This document shows, piece after piece, positions 7,420 to 15,512 of a DNA stretch of 30,539 bases (the stretch's first letter is position 1; each line of letters begins with the position of its first letter). The stretch is taken from assembly GCA_900547305.1 (NCBI GenBank), contig URGH01000027.1, positions 1 to 30,539 of the forward strand, written 5' to 3'. This stretch comes from an uncultured Oscillospiraceae bacterium. GTDB lineage: Bacteria > Bacillota > Clostridia > Oscillospirales > Acutalibacteraceae. Below the pieces are notes generated by a model. It saw nothing but the letters and a program-made list of their open reading frames with translations. It was not told where the DNA came from and made no database searches. A program made the position numbers and the translations under genes.

Positions 7420-7466
7420 AAATCAGCCCTTTCCTACTATATTGTATGGAAAGGGCTGATTTTTTT
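7420..7466 (+). terminator. intrinsic terminator overlapping the next gene's start
   Basis: Perfect 15-bp stem (7420-7434 with 7448-7462), 13-nt loop and a T-run ending at 7466. It terminates the lipoprotein gene, yet the T-run contains or abuts the likely start of the deacetylase gene, and GGAAAGGG in the 3' arm may be that gene's ribosome binding site. Confidence 0.8.
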
Positions 7467-8370
7467 GGTGGGGGTTGAAAGTCGTTTTAAAGCGGTTGTG
7501 GCTGTTTTGATTTTCCTTATGTTTTCGGTTGTGGCGCTATCGCTTAAAAAGCAGGAAAAGGAAACCGAAAATTATAAAACCGCGCTTGCCGAAACGCGGC
7601 AGGAGCTTGAAATACAGAAAAGCGCGGCGGAAAACATACTCAACCGCTACGGGGAGGAAAAACGCAGAGCCGACGCCGACGCGGATATATGGGACGAACC
7701 GTCCGGCGGGACAACGCCGCAGGCGCGCCAGCCCGACGGCAGGCGGGTGTGTTACCTGACCTTTGACGACGGACCGTCGGACAAAACGCTCGAAATTCTC
7801 GATATACTGGATAAATACCGCGTTAAGGCGACATTTTTCGTGATTGAAAGCGAAAATATAGAATATGTGAAAAAAATTTACGCGGCGGGGCATACAATAG
7901 GCTTGCACACCGCTTCGCACGAATATTCGGTAATTTATTCGGGCGAGGATATGTTCTATAAGGATATAACCCGCCTTTCGGATAAAATTTACGAGCTTAT
8001 AGGGGTGCGCCCCACGCTTTTGCGCTTCCCGGGCGGCAGCAGCAATACTATAAGCCGCAATTACTGCCGCGGGGTTATGACGCGGCTTGTAAAAACCGTA
8101 GGCGGCAGGGGATATTCGTATTTCGACTGGAACATAAGCTCGGGCGACGCTGAGTGCCCGCCGCCGAGCTATACCTATATAAGAAACAAAGTGCTGGCAA
8201 GCGCCGCCGATAAAAACTCGGCGTGTATTTTAATGCACGATTCAAACGATAAGGCATCCACCGTGCAGGCGCTGCCCGAAATTATTGAGGGTATGCTGCG
8301 CATGGGCTACTCTATTGAGCCGCTGAAACCCGATACATACGGTTACCATCACAGAAATCTGAATAATTAG
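7465..8370 (+). CDS. membrane-anchored polysaccharide deacetylase (CE4)
   Basis: A 301-residue protein with one N-terminal membrane anchor (about 10-27), a charged coiled-coil stalk (30-72), then a NodB/CE4 deacetylase domain (95-290). Motifs: YLTFDDGPSD (Asp101 catalytic base, Asp102 metal ligand), HTASH with metal ligands His148 and His152, RFPGG at 187-191, SYFDWN at 218-223 and ILMHDS with the catalytic His near the end. It should deacetylate peptidoglycan GlcNAc/MurNAc or another wall glycan outside the cell. The start is uncertain: TTG 7465 or GTG 7468, both against a terminator T-run, but the positive residues before the anchor argue against a later start. Confidence 0.88.
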   Translation: MVGVESRFKAVVAVLIFLMFSVVALSLKKQEKETENYKTALAETRQELEIQKSAAENILNRYGEEKRRADADADIWDEPSGGTTPQARQPDGRRVCYLTFDDGPSDKTLEILDILDKYRVKATFFVIESENIEYVKKIYAAGHTIGLHTASHEYSVIYSGEDMFYKDITRLSDKIYELIGVRPTLLRFPGGSSNTISRNYCRGVMTRLVKTVGGRGYSYFDWNISSGDAECPPPSYTYIRNKVLASAADKNSACILMHDSNDKASTVQALPEIIEGMLRMGYSIEPLKPDTYGYHHRNLNN

Positions 8371-8372
8371 AC

Positions 8373-8401
8373 TTGACACAGAGAGCATATAACTGTAAAA
8401 T
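8373..8401 (+). promoter_or_regulatory. promoter of vanZ-ispE operon
   Basis: TTGACA (8373-8378), 17 nt, TAAAAT (8396-8401), beginning 2 nt after the deacetylase stop and about 30 nt before the VanZ start. Confidence 0.8.
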
Positions 8402-8431
8402 AATATACAGTAATTATTTCGGAGTGATAAT

Positions 8432-9139
8432 GTGAACCGGCGCTTTTTGAATATTATAACGTCGGTGCTTTATTTTATATGCTTTGCCGCGCTTTTTGTT
8501 ATGCTTTGCAATGCTATTGGGCTTATTGCCTTTGCGCACGGAATTAAAATAGCGGCGGGAACGGTCGCATTTGTTACGGGGTATTTTTCCGCGTGGTTTT
8601 CCGCGCTTAAAACCGGGGAGCCTGGCGTTAAATACAAAATAATGAAAAACCGCATTTGCGCGCTTTTTTTGTTTTATATAATTCTTATAGTAGATTTCAC
8701 CCTTATTGACGACGCGCTCGGGCGGGATATTTTCGGAGTGCTCAAGTGGAACACCGCGGAATTTAACAGATATATAAATGAAAGCACCAATTTAATACCC
8801 TTTGAAACACTGAAACTTTTTCTAAACGCGTTAAAAAGCGGAACGTTGCCTTTTTGGAGCGTTTTTGAAAATGTTTTCGGCAATTTCGTCGCTTTTATGC
8901 CGCTGCCGTTTTTTACGGTTTGCCTGTTTAAAAAAATCGATAAATGGTACACGGTTTTCGCGGTAACACTTGTTTCGGTGCTGCTTATTGAGCTTTTACA
9001 GCTGCTGCTGCTCACGGGTGCGAGCGATATTGACGACGTAATTTTAAACGTTTCGGGCGCAATGCTTTTTTATGCGCTGCTGCGCATACCGCCTGTCAGC
9101 CGTTTTTTGACCCGCTTTACAATGGGTGTGTGGCATTAA
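8432..9139 (+). CDS. VanZ family protein
   Basis: A 235-residue membrane protein with about six hydrophobic segments. The C-terminal 130 residues carry the VanZ pattern: NLIPFETLKLFL, VFGNFVAFMPLPFF, and IELLQLLLLTGASDIDDVILNVSGAMLFY. VanZ proteins are named for low-level teicoplanin resistance; most chromosomal members have no proven role. Start is GTG 8432, with GGAG 7 nt upstream; the nearby ATG is followed directly by TGA. ispE follows after 11 nt, so they share a transcript. Confidence 0.85.
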   Translation: MNRRFLNIITSVLYFICFAALFVMLCNAIGLIAFAHGIKIAAGTVAFVTGYFSAWFSALKTGEPGVKYKIMKNRICALFLFYIILIVDFTLIDDALGRDIFGVLKWNTAEFNRYINESTNLIPFETLKLFLNALKSGTLPFWSVFENVFGNFVAFMPLPFFTVCLFKKIDKWYTVFAVTLVSVLLIELLQLLLLTGASDIDDVILNVSGAMLFYALLRIPPVSRFLTRFTMGVWH

Positions 9140-9150
9140 AGAGGAAAAAT

Positions 9151-9993
9151 ATGGAAAGTTTAAAATTTGCGGTAAACGCAAAAATCAATCTGTCGCTTGC
9201 GGTTATGGGAAAAAGACCCGACGGCTACCATGATTTAGACACCGTAATGCAGACGGTTAATATAAGCGACGGTATTTTTATAAAGAAAAGCCCCGTTTTC
9301 AAGTTTGAGTGTAATAAATTCGGCGGGGAAGAAAATATTGCCTGCAAGGCGGCACGGCGCTTTTTTGAGGCGGCGCGCACAGCGCCCGCGGCGGAAATTA
9401 AAATAGAAAAATCAATACCCTCTTCTGCGGGGCTCGGCGGCGGCAGCGCCGACGCGGCGGGAGTGCTGGTAGGTCTTAACGCTCTTTTTAACACAGGTCT
9501 TTCAAGCGCCGAGCTTTGCAAAATTGCGGTAACCCTCGGGGCGGATGTGCCTTTTTTAATTGACGGCGGAACGCAGCGCGCCAAAGGAATAGGGGAGATA
9601 TTAACCCCGCTGCCGCATATACCGAAATGCACCTTTTTAACAGTGCTTGCGGGCGAAAAGCCCTCAACCGGCGAAATGTTTGCAAGGCTTGACAGCCTTA
9701 ATTACCCGAAACCCGATATTGAAAAAACCGCGCGGGCAATAAGCAGCGGCAGCTATGCAGAGCTTACGCAGGCGCTCGGCAATTCGTTTTCGGTGCTGTG
9801 GAACGGTGAAAAAATAACGGAAAAGCTGTATAAATACGGCGCGGACGCGGTTGCGCTTTCGGGCAGCGGCCCTGCAAGGTTCGCGGTGTTTGCCGATAGT
9901 GAAAAAGCGGATAAAGCTAAAGCATTGCTTGAAAAGGACGGAGTGACGGTTTACCTCTGCCATCCCGCAAAAAAATCGGTCGTTTTCAAATAA
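9151..9993 (+). CDS. ispE: 4-diphosphocytidyl-2-C-methyl-D-erythritol kinase
   Basis: A 280-residue GHMP kinase that phosphorylates CDP-methylerythritol with ATP, the fourth enzymatic step of the MEP isoprenoid pathway in the cytoplasm. Signatures: AKINLSLAVMGKRPDGYHDL at 10-29, with catalytic Lys11; the ATP loop PSSAGLGGGSADAAG at 90-104; GADVPF with catalytic Asp132; and the C-terminal ALSGSGPARFAVF. ATG 9151 is chosen: GAGG is 6 nt upstream, and the earlier GTG lies inside vanZ. Length is normal for the family. Second gene behind the 8373 promoter. Confidence 0.95.
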   Translation: MESLKFAVNAKINLSLAVMGKRPDGYHDLDTVMQTVNISDGIFIKKSPVFKFECNKFGGEENIACKAARRFFEAARTAPAAEIKIEKSIPSSAGLGGGSADAAGVLVGLNALFNTGLSSAELCKIAVTLGADVPFLIDGGTQRAKGIGEILTPLPHIPKCTFLTVLAGEKPSTGEMFARLDSLNYPKPDIEKTARAISSGSYAELTQALGNSFSVLWNGEKITEKLYKYGADAVALSGSGPARFAVFADSEKADKAKALLEKDGVTVYLCHPAKKSVVFK

Positions 9994-9997
9994 AGGC

Positions 9998-10026
9998 TTG
10001 TATTTTAATATAGAAATCAGTATAAT
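9998..10026 (+). promoter_or_regulatory. promoter of the DivIVA-like gene
   Basis: TTGTAT (9998-10003), 17 nt, TATAAT (10021-10026), about 38 nt upstream of the start codon. Confidence 0.7.
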
Positions 10027-10064
10027 AGTATAAACCGATTTATGCGGTTTGGGAGGAATTTTAA

Positions 10065-10616
10065 ATGTCGGCAGGATTCAGAAAAAGTTTGTTCGGGTTC
10101 AATTGCGAAGACGTTATGGAGTACATAGAAAAATCGCAGAAAAGCTTTGTAGAGCGTGAAAAGGATTTATCTGAGCAGGTTGAAAAGCTATCGTCAGAAC
10201 TGGAGCTTTCAAACGATAATTACCGCAAGCTCAACGAGGAAAAGGAAACAATTTCAAAAAAACTCGAGGAATTTAACGAAAAGTATGAGGAAATAGGCAG
10301 GCTTTCCGAAAATATAGGTAAGCTCTACCTTGTGGCTCAGGCAAACGCAAGGGCTATAATGGCAAATTCCGAGAAAAACGCGGGTCTTGCCGCGGCGCAG
10401 GTTCAGAAGAATTTATCAACGCTGGAAGAAGCGCACGCCTCGCTTGACGAGCTTAAAAAGAACATTGTAAGAACAACGGATGAATTTGTAGGCGAGGTTG
10501 ACGCGCTTATTTCTTCACTGAACGAAGCCAGAGAGCAGATAACCGGCAATACGGTCGCGGCGCTCGGCAGCAAAGCGCAGTTTGACGAGGTTTACAACAG
10601 TATAGTTAAAAATTGA
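10065..10616 (+). CDS. DivIVA-like coiled-coil protein
   Basis: A 183-residue, mostly helical, acidic/lysine-rich protein. The opening SLFGFNCEDVMEYIEKSQKSF resembles the N-terminal lipid-binding domain of DivIVA/GpsB proteins (F-G-Y/F-xxxVxxY/F) but is diverged. Residues about 25-90 are a continuous heptad-rich coiled coil, followed by an Ala-rich helix (105-125) and a second coiled segment. Likely a cytoplasmic scaffold linked to cell-pole or envelope organisation. RBS GGGAGGA. Own promoter at 9998; stands alone between ispE and the HAD phosphatase. Confidence 0.65.
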   Translation: MSAGFRKSLFGFNCEDVMEYIEKSQKSFVEREKDLSEQVEKLSSELELSNDNYRKLNEEKETISKKLEEFNEKYEEIGRLSENIGKLYLVAQANARAIMANSEKNAGLAAAQVQKNLSTLEEAHASLDELKKNIVRTTDEFVGEVDALISSLNEAREQITGNTVAALGSKAQFDEVYNSIVKN

Positions 10617-10620
10617 TTAT

Positions 10621-10646
10621 GTGCCTGCCCCTTACGGGACAGGCAC
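10621..10646 (+). terminator. hairpin after the DivIVA-like gene
   Basis: GTGCCTGCCCC pairs with GGGACAGGCAC with one mismatch, loop TTAC. It starts 5 nt after the stop codon. The following T-tract is poor (GGTTTATAA), so termination may be weak. Confidence 0.5.
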
Positions 10647-10707
10647 GGTTTATAAAAGAAATAACGTAAATTTAACATAAAAACAACTGGTATTTTTCAT
10701 TTGTAAA

Positions 10708-10716
10708 TGATATAAT
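10708..10716 (+). promoter_or_regulatory. extended -10 promoter
   Basis: TGATATAAT is an extended -10 (TGn-TATAAT at 10711-10716) with a poor -35 (TGGTAT). It lies 75 nt upstream of the HAD phosphatase gene. Confidence 0.5.
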
Positions 10717-10790
10717 GAGAATAATCCTAACGGAAACAGGTATTTTGCGTTTTCGGTTAAAAAAGATGTTGAAAAGAGGCTTTATATATT

Positions 10791-11600
10791 ATGGATATGT
10801 CCCGCAAAATTGATTTTAACGAGAAAAAAGGCTTTATTTGCGATATGGACGGCGTTATATACCACGGCAACCGAATACTGCCGGGTGTAGCCGAGTTTAT
10901 TAAGTGGCTGCATGATGAAGAAAAGGAATACCTTTTCCTTACCAACAACAGCGGGTATACGCCGCGTGAGCTTAATCAAAAGCTGGCGCGCATGGGGCTT
11001 GACGTACCCGAAGAGCATTTTTACACAAGCGCTTTGGCGACCGCGGCTTTTCTGCGCGACCAAGCGCCCGGGTGCTCGGTATTCGCTATCGGCGAGGCGG
11101 GGCTTTTAAACGCCCTATATGACGCAGGTATAACAATGAACGACGTTAATCCCGATTACGTTGTTGTGGGCGAGGGGCGCTCCTATTCGCTTGATACTTT
11201 AACCAAGGCTACAAATCTAGTTATGGCGGGCGCTAAGCTGATAGGCGCGAATTCCGATGTTTCGGGGCCGATTGAGGACGGCATTGCCCCCGCATGCCGC
11301 GCCCTTATTTCACCTATTGAAATGGCAACCGGCACCAAAGCCTATTTCTGCGGGAAACCCAACCCGCTTATGATGCGCACGGGTCTGCGCATGCTCCATT
11401 GCCATTCCGCCGAGGCGGTAATGGTGGGCGACCGCATGGATACCGATGTAATTTCGGGAATGGAAAGCGGCATGTCCACGGTATTGGTTCTTTCGGGAGT
11501 TTCAACCCCCGAAACGCTCGGCACCTACGCATATCGTCCGAGCATTGTTTTAAACGGTGTGGGCGACATTCCGATTATGGCAAAAGAAGCCGCCGACTAA
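10791..11600 (+). CDS. HAD-IIA family sugar/nucleotide phosphatase (NagD-like)
   Basis: A 269-residue HAD superfamily phosphatase with a C2a-type cap. Motif I is CDMDGVIY (nucleophile Asp18, acid/base Asp20), motif II FLTNNS (51-54), motif III Lys189 in CGKPNP, and motif IV VGDRMDTD (Asp215, Asp219). The cap spans about 80-180. NagD-type enzymes hydrolyse sugar phosphates or nucleoside monophosphates; the substrate is not predictable here. Start ATG 10791 has AGAGG 11 nt upstream; ATG 10797 is possible but farther from it. Single-gene unit. Confidence 0.9.
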   Translation: MDMSRKIDFNEKKGFICDMDGVIYHGNRILPGVAEFIKWLHDEEKEYLFLTNNSGYTPRELNQKLARMGLDVPEEHFYTSALATAAFLRDQAPGCSVFAIGEAGLLNALYDAGITMNDVNPDYVVVGEGRSYSLDTLTKATNLVMAGAKLIGANSDVSGPIEDGIAPACRALISPIEMATGTKAYFCGKPNPLMMRTGLRMLHCHSAEAVMVGDRMDTDVISGMESGMSTVLVLSGVSTPETLGTYAYRPSIVLNGVGDIPIMAKEAAD

Positions 11601-11640
11601 GAGAGTTTAGATATTCGGTGTAAAAGTTTACATTTTTTTG

Positions 11641-11669
11641 TAGACATTTGAGTTCGTTTGGTATATAAT
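11641..11669 (+). promoter_or_regulatory. promoter of foldase-like lipoprotein gene
   Basis: TAGACA (11641-11646), 17 nt, TATAAT (11664-11669), 43 nt upstream of the chosen start. Confidence 0.75.
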
Positions 11670-11711
11670 TAGTTTAATATGTATTTTAACTCTTTATGGA
11701 GGAATAGGAAA

Positions 11712-12788
11712 ATGAAAAGTATTAAAAGAATTATTGCCGCGGCTTTGGTTTCGGTAATGGCGCTCAGCTTTACCGCTTGTCATAAAAAGGACGAGACTGC
11801 GGTAACCGTGGGCAAGGTTAAATTTACCTCGGCTTATTATATGTGCGCGCTTATAAACGCCGACTCCGAGGCAAAGTCGAAAGTTAAGGAAAGCCTGTCG
11901 GAAAGCGATTCCACAACCGATATCGATTATTATTCAAAAAAGGTTGATAATAAAGATTTTGTCAAGTGGGTAGAGGATACCGCGCTTGAAAACCTTAAAA
12001 AAATCGCCGCTTATAAAACCCTTTGCGAAGAAAACAAACTCGAAATATCCGAAGAGGACAAAACAAACGCCGAAACATATGCAAATTATTATTGGACTAA
12101 TTACGGCTATTCCTCTTATTTTGAGCCGAACGGCGTAGGGCAGAACACATATAAGCAGTATATGCTTGATTCATATTATTCAAGCGTTTACTTTGAACAC
12201 CTCTATTCAAAGGGCGGTACAAAGGAAATTGCCGCCGATGAGGTTAAAACAAAGCTGTACGAAAATTTCGTTATTGCCGATCTGCTTCAGGGCAGTTTCT
12301 CGGGCAAGACCGACGATGAAAAGACCGAGATCAAAAATAAATTCAATACTTATCTTGAAGATATAAAGAGCGGCAAAAAGACCTTTGAGGCGGTTTATAA
12401 GGAAGAAAACGGTTCGTCTGACGACAGTTCGAGCAGCTCAACCGAGGAAAAGCAGCCCAAGGATAAGTACGCCAGCGTTTTAGGTGCCAAGGATACTTCT
12501 TATGAATCGGATCAGTACGATACCGTAAAAGCTATGGCAACGGGTGAAGTAAAACTTATAGAGCTTGCCGACGACGCAGGACTGATACTTGCGGTAAAGC
12601 AGGATATTAAGGCGGACGATTACTACATTGATACGCTTGACCTCGCAACACGCCACCTTATAGCGGACGATGATTTCGATAAGGAAATTACGGATTACGC
12701 AAATAAGATGGACTGCAAGGTTAACAATTACGCCGTAAAGCAGTTTAAGGTTAAGAAGATAAAAGAACCTACCGCTTCAAACAGCTAA
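11712..12788 (+). CDS. lipoprotein, possible SurA/PrsA-like foldase without PPIase domain
   Basis: A 358-residue lipoprotein: signal peptide with lipobox FTAC (Cys about 20), then ETAVTVGKVKFTSAYYMCAL, similar in layout to the first strand and helix of SurA/PrsA N-terminal chaperone domains (TVNGxxIs-x-Y). The remainder is helical and charged, with a Ser/Asp-rich low-complexity insert (about 236-252) and a C-terminal helix starting TRHLIADDDF. I see no parvulin PPIase signature, so activity as an isomerase is not supported. ATG 11712 is chosen because GGAGGAATAGG is upstream and a signal peptide begins there. Monocistronic, with a terminator. Confidence 0.6.
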   Translation: MKSIKRIIAAALVSVMALSFTACHKKDETAVTVGKVKFTSAYYMCALINADSEAKSKVKESLSESDSTTDIDYYSKKVDNKDFVKWVEDTALENLKKIAAYKTLCEENKLEISEEDKTNAETYANYYWTNYGYSSYFEPNGVGQNTYKQYMLDSYYSSVYFEHLYSKGGTKEIAADEVKTKLYENFVIADLLQGSFSGKTDDEKTEIKNKFNTYLEDIKSGKKTFEAVYKEENGSSDDSSSSSTEEKQPKDKYASVLGAKDTSYESDQYDTVKAMATGEVKLIELADDAGLILAVKQDIKADDYYIDTLDLATRHLIADDDFDKEITDYANKMDCKVNNYAVKQFKVKKIKEPTASNS

Positions 12789-12800
12789 ATAAAACACAGA

Positions 12801-12832
12801 AAACCGCGCCGAAAAATCGGAGCGGTTTTTTT
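12801..12832 (+). terminator. intrinsic terminator
   Basis: AACCGCGCCGA pairs with TCGGAGCGGTT (one mismatch), loop AAAA, followed by a run of seven or more T. It ends the lipoprotein transcript. Confidence 0.9.
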
Positions 12833-12913
12833 GTTGCAATAATGTTTGTCTGATGTTATAATTGTTATTGTAATTTAATGAATTTAGTTTAAAATCGGTC
12901 AAACGGTGAGAAC

Positions 12914-13735
12914 ATGATACAAAAATTTGAATTTCACAAAACACAGCGCAAAATTCTGATTAAGTCGGTTATAACCGCTATTGACGCGGTGCGCCCACGG
13001 GATTTTTATTTTCCGGGAGAAATGCATAATTTTTGGGAAATAATCTGCGTTGCCGAGGGCGCTGCCATGGCTACCGCAGACGAGCGGGTCTATAAACTTA
13101 AAAAAGGTGATCTGCTTTTTCATAAGCCTATGGAATTTCACCGAATATGGTCGGCAGAGGGCACTGCGCCGCGGCTTTTTATAATATCCTTTGAAGCCGA
13201 CAGCGACGGAACGGAATATTTTTGCGACAGGCTTTTTACGCTTAACGACCTTATGCTGGAGGAATTTGCGGAAATTAACGCCGCCTGCCGCAGGGCTATT
13301 GAGCTTTATGACAATAATAAAATGAAGGAATACGCCTGGCAAAGCAACTTAGCGGCAGTAATGCTTGAAGCTTTTTTGCTGAGACTCCGCGGTGAAAAGG
13401 AAACGGCATATTATGATGATTCGCGCTATGCCGCAATTTACAGGCAAATTGTAAATTATCTTGAAAACGCCTGCTGCCGCAGCATTACGGTTGAGGAAAC
13501 GGCGCGCGCCTGTAATTTAAGCGTAAGCAGCCTTAAACGCATTTTTAAAATGTTTTGCGATAAAGGGGTAATTGAGTACCACAACTCAATACGCATGCGT
13601 ATGGCGGTAAAGCTGTTGGGTGACGGTAAAAGCATTGCCGAGGTAAGCGAAGGTCTCGGCTTTTCAAGCACATCATATTTTCACGTTGCCTTTAAGCGTG
13701 CTACGGGGGTATCGCCGGGGAAATATTTTAAATGA
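12914..13735 (+). CDS. AraC family transcriptional regulator with cupin sensor
   Basis: A 273-residue regulator. Residues about 25-110 form a cupin sensor domain (FPGEMHNFWEIICVAEG, then LKKGDLLFHKPMEFHRIW). The C-terminal ~100 residues contain two helix-turn-helix units: ITVEETARACNLSVSSLKRI and IAEVSEGLGFSSTSYFHVAF, ending RATGVSPGKYFK, the standard AraC signature. Such proteins usually sense a sugar or glycoside and activate catabolic genes. No catabolic gene adjoins it, so its target is unclear. RBS GGTGAG is weak. Confidence 0.9.
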   Translation: MIQKFEFHKTQRKILIKSVITAIDAVRPRDFYFPGEMHNFWEIICVAEGAAMATADERVYKLKKGDLLFHKPMEFHRIWSAEGTAPRLFIISFEADSDGTEYFCDRLFTLNDLMLEEFAEINAACRRAIELYDNNKMKEYAWQSNLAAVMLEAFLLRLRGEKETAYYDDSRYAAIYRQIVNYLENACCRSITVEETARACNLSVSSLKRIFKMFCDKGVIEYHNSIRMRMAVKLLGDGKSIAEVSEGLGFSSTSYFHVAFKRATGVSPGKYFK

Positions 13736-13752
13736 ATGGCAAAAATCGGGCG

Positions 13753-13967
13753 TTAGATATTAGGTATAACGGTTAAAAAAATTAGATTGTTGATGGTATT
13801 TTTCAGTCTGTAACAACCCCTCCGTCATAGCTTACGCATGACACCTCCCCTTACACAGGAGAGGCCTTTTGGCTCCCTTCTTTTTGACGTAAGTCAAAAT
13901 AGAGGGGAGCTGGCGCCGTAGGCGACTGAGGGGTATTTGTCTAATGTCTAACTTCTATAATATCTAA
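13753..13967. repeat. hairpin-rich intergenic repeat, full copy with flanking inverted repeats
   Basis: This ~215-nt non-coding element is bounded by TTAGATATTA (13753-13762) and its exact inverse TAATATCTAA (13958-13967). Inside, CCCCTCCGTC (13817-13826) and GACTGAGGGG (13924-13933) are near-perfect inverted ends. Hairpins: GTCAT-A-GC/GC-ATGAC with loop TTAC (13824-13842), CCTCCCC/GGAGAGG with a mismatch (13844-13864), TTTTGAC-GTAA-GTCAAAA (13882-13899) and CGCC-GTA-GGCG (13914-13924). The 13871-13910 core is the reverse complement of 41-77. No ORF of note. Probably a non-autonomous mobile repeat. Confidence 0.75.
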
Positions 13968-13990
13968 CATCTAAATATAAATGTCAACTA

Positions 13991-14019
13991 TTGCAAGCCG
14001 AACAAAAGTTTGGTATAAT
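13991..14019 (+). promoter_or_regulatory. promoter of the TerB-BrxD-helicase operon
   Basis: TTGCAA (13991-13996), 17 nt, TATAAT (14014-14019), 33 nt upstream of the first start codon and just after the repeat element. Confidence 0.8.
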
Positions 14020-14051
14020 ATGTTAAATACATTAAAAATGGGGGCGGCGGA

Positions 14052-15512
14052 ATGTCAAAGGCGGACGAGCTTATAAAGGCGGTGCTTGAAAGCAAAAAGC
14101 TATCAGGCGAAAAGGTTTACAGCGACCAGCCCCTTATATTCACCGCCGCGCAAATGAAAAGCTACACGCCGCCCGAATACACCGAAATGCGTAAAATTGC
14201 GCTGCAAAGGAATTCCATTTTCGCCCCCGCGTCTGAAATATTTTACCGCCAGGCTAAGTTTATGGAAAAATTCACCGATGATTTTGAATATCACGGTCAG
14301 TTCCTCCGTTCGTTTCCGACCTACCGCGAAATGAGCAATTTGCAGCTGCGGGGCTATTTTTCATGGCGCACCGCCGTGCGGAAGGGTGAAATTAAAAAAA
14401 ACTGCATTTCCTTTGTTTACGTTTATCTTTACGAGCTTTTAAACCTTATAGGAGTAACAGACCCCGAGAACGCGTTTTTAAGGCTTAAAAATTTCGCCGT
14501 TGCTTATTCGGAATATGATAAACGCGTGCAAAGCACGGTTTCAAAGTGGCTTATTGATTTCGCGGCGTATTACAGCCTTGACCCTCGGCTTTTAAAGGAT
14601 TCGGAATTTTTAAAAAACGACGGCGCGCTGCTGCGCCTTATGGATTATGAGGATAATACGCCCGCTGAAGTGCTTAGCGCCGTTGAGTGCTTTTCATCAT
14701 ATAAAATAAGCGGCGCGGCGTTTTATAAAAGATTCCCCGAAAGAACGGCTGCTGCGGTTTACAATGCTTTCGGAATGCTGCGCGAATATTATAATGCTCC
14801 CCAAAACGGCAATATTTATGAAAAGCTTTTCGGCAAAAGGCTTCACGAGCCGCATTTTATATTCGACCAAGCCGTTTTTTATGAAAAAGCGCCGCACCCC
14901 GATTGCGTTTACGAAATAAACGGAATTTACCGCTATATATGCCGCAATAATAGATGGAGCATAGAACGCTTTTACCCGCAAAAGGATAAGGCGGGCAAGG
15001 TCGGCTCGATTTTAAAGGGGATAGACAGCGCCCTGCGGCTGAAATTCGGGTTTAAGCCGCCGATAAAGTCACCCGAGCTTTCACGCGATACAGAGCGAAT
15101 TATAAAAGAGACAGTAGATAAGATTTTCGCCGAAGAACGCAAAGCGGCTGCGCCGAAAATTGAAATTGATGTTTCAAAGCTGCAAAGCATACGCGATACC
15201 GCCGATATTACCCGCGATAAACTGATTGTGGACGAAGAAGAACCGACAGAGCAATTTATACCCGAAGCAGAGCCGCCGTTAGTGGAAAAAACTGCAGACG
15301 AACCGTATTTAAAGGTTTTAAAGGCATTGCTTAACGGTGCAGACCCCGAAAAGGCTTCGCGGGACAGCGGAATAATGCTGACGGTGGCAATAGACGAAAT
15401 AAACGAACGGCTGTTTGACTATTTCGGCGATACGGTAATAATTTTTGACGGCGATACCCCCGAAATAATCGAGGACTACAAGGAAGATTTGAAAGGAATG
15501 TTTAATATATGA
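14052..15512 (+). CDS. TerB_N/TerB_C domain protein of a putative defence/nucleic-acid module
   Basis: A 486-residue soluble protein. Residues about 30-205 match the TerB-N pattern: a YTPPEYTEMRKIA segment, IFYRQAKFMEKFTDDFEYHG, the diagnostic FPTYREMSNLQLRGYFSWR, and a helix SFVYVYLYELLNLIGV. The centre (205-330) is helical with an aromatic strand pair. The C-terminal part (about 335-486) has the TerB_C layout: a charged region with EEEP and a final winged-helix-like segment ending EIIEDYKEDLKGMF. The domains are known beside helicases and ATPases in predicted phage-defence islands; biochemical role unknown, and tellurite resistance should not be assumed. Its stop overlaps the next start (ATGA at 15509). 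Confidence 0.8.
   Translation: MSKADELIKAVLESKKLSGEKVYSDQPLIFTAAQMKSYTPPEYTEMRKIALQRNSIFAPASEIFYRQAKFMEKFTDDFEYHGQFLRSFPTYREMSNLQLRGYFSWRTAVRKGEIKKNCISFVYVYLYELLNLIGVTDPENAFLRLKNFAVAYSEYDKRVQSTVSKWLIDFAAYYSLDPRLLKDSEFLKNDGALLRLMDYEDNTPAEVLSAVECFSSYKISGAAFYKRFPERTAAAVYNAFGMLREYYNAPQNGNIYEKLFGKRLHEPHFIFDQAVFYEKAPHPDCVYEINGIYRYICRNNRWSIERFYPQKDKAGKVGSILKGIDSALRLKFGFKPPIKSPELSRDTERIIKETVDKIFAEERKAAAPKIEIDVSKLQSIRDTADITRDKLIVDEEEPTEQFIPEAEPPLVEKTADEPYLKVLKALLNGADPEKASRDSGIMLTVAIDEINERLFDYFGDTVIIFDGDTPEIIEDYKEDLKGMFNI

Noticed and set aside
9225..9632. 135-codon minus-strand ORF
   Set aside because: It is antisense to ispE, which has full family motifs; there is no RBS and the predicted product is low-complexity Ser/Ala/Pro.
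13753..13967. CRISPR array or tRNA/rRNA-like RNA
   Set aside because: The hairpins are all different from each other with no regular repeat-spacer spacing, and no tRNA cloverleaf can be drawn.
14052..15512. Tellurite resistance gene
   Set aside because: The TerB-type domain names come from tellurite loci, but no other ter genes are nearby and the neighbours are an ATPase and a helicase.
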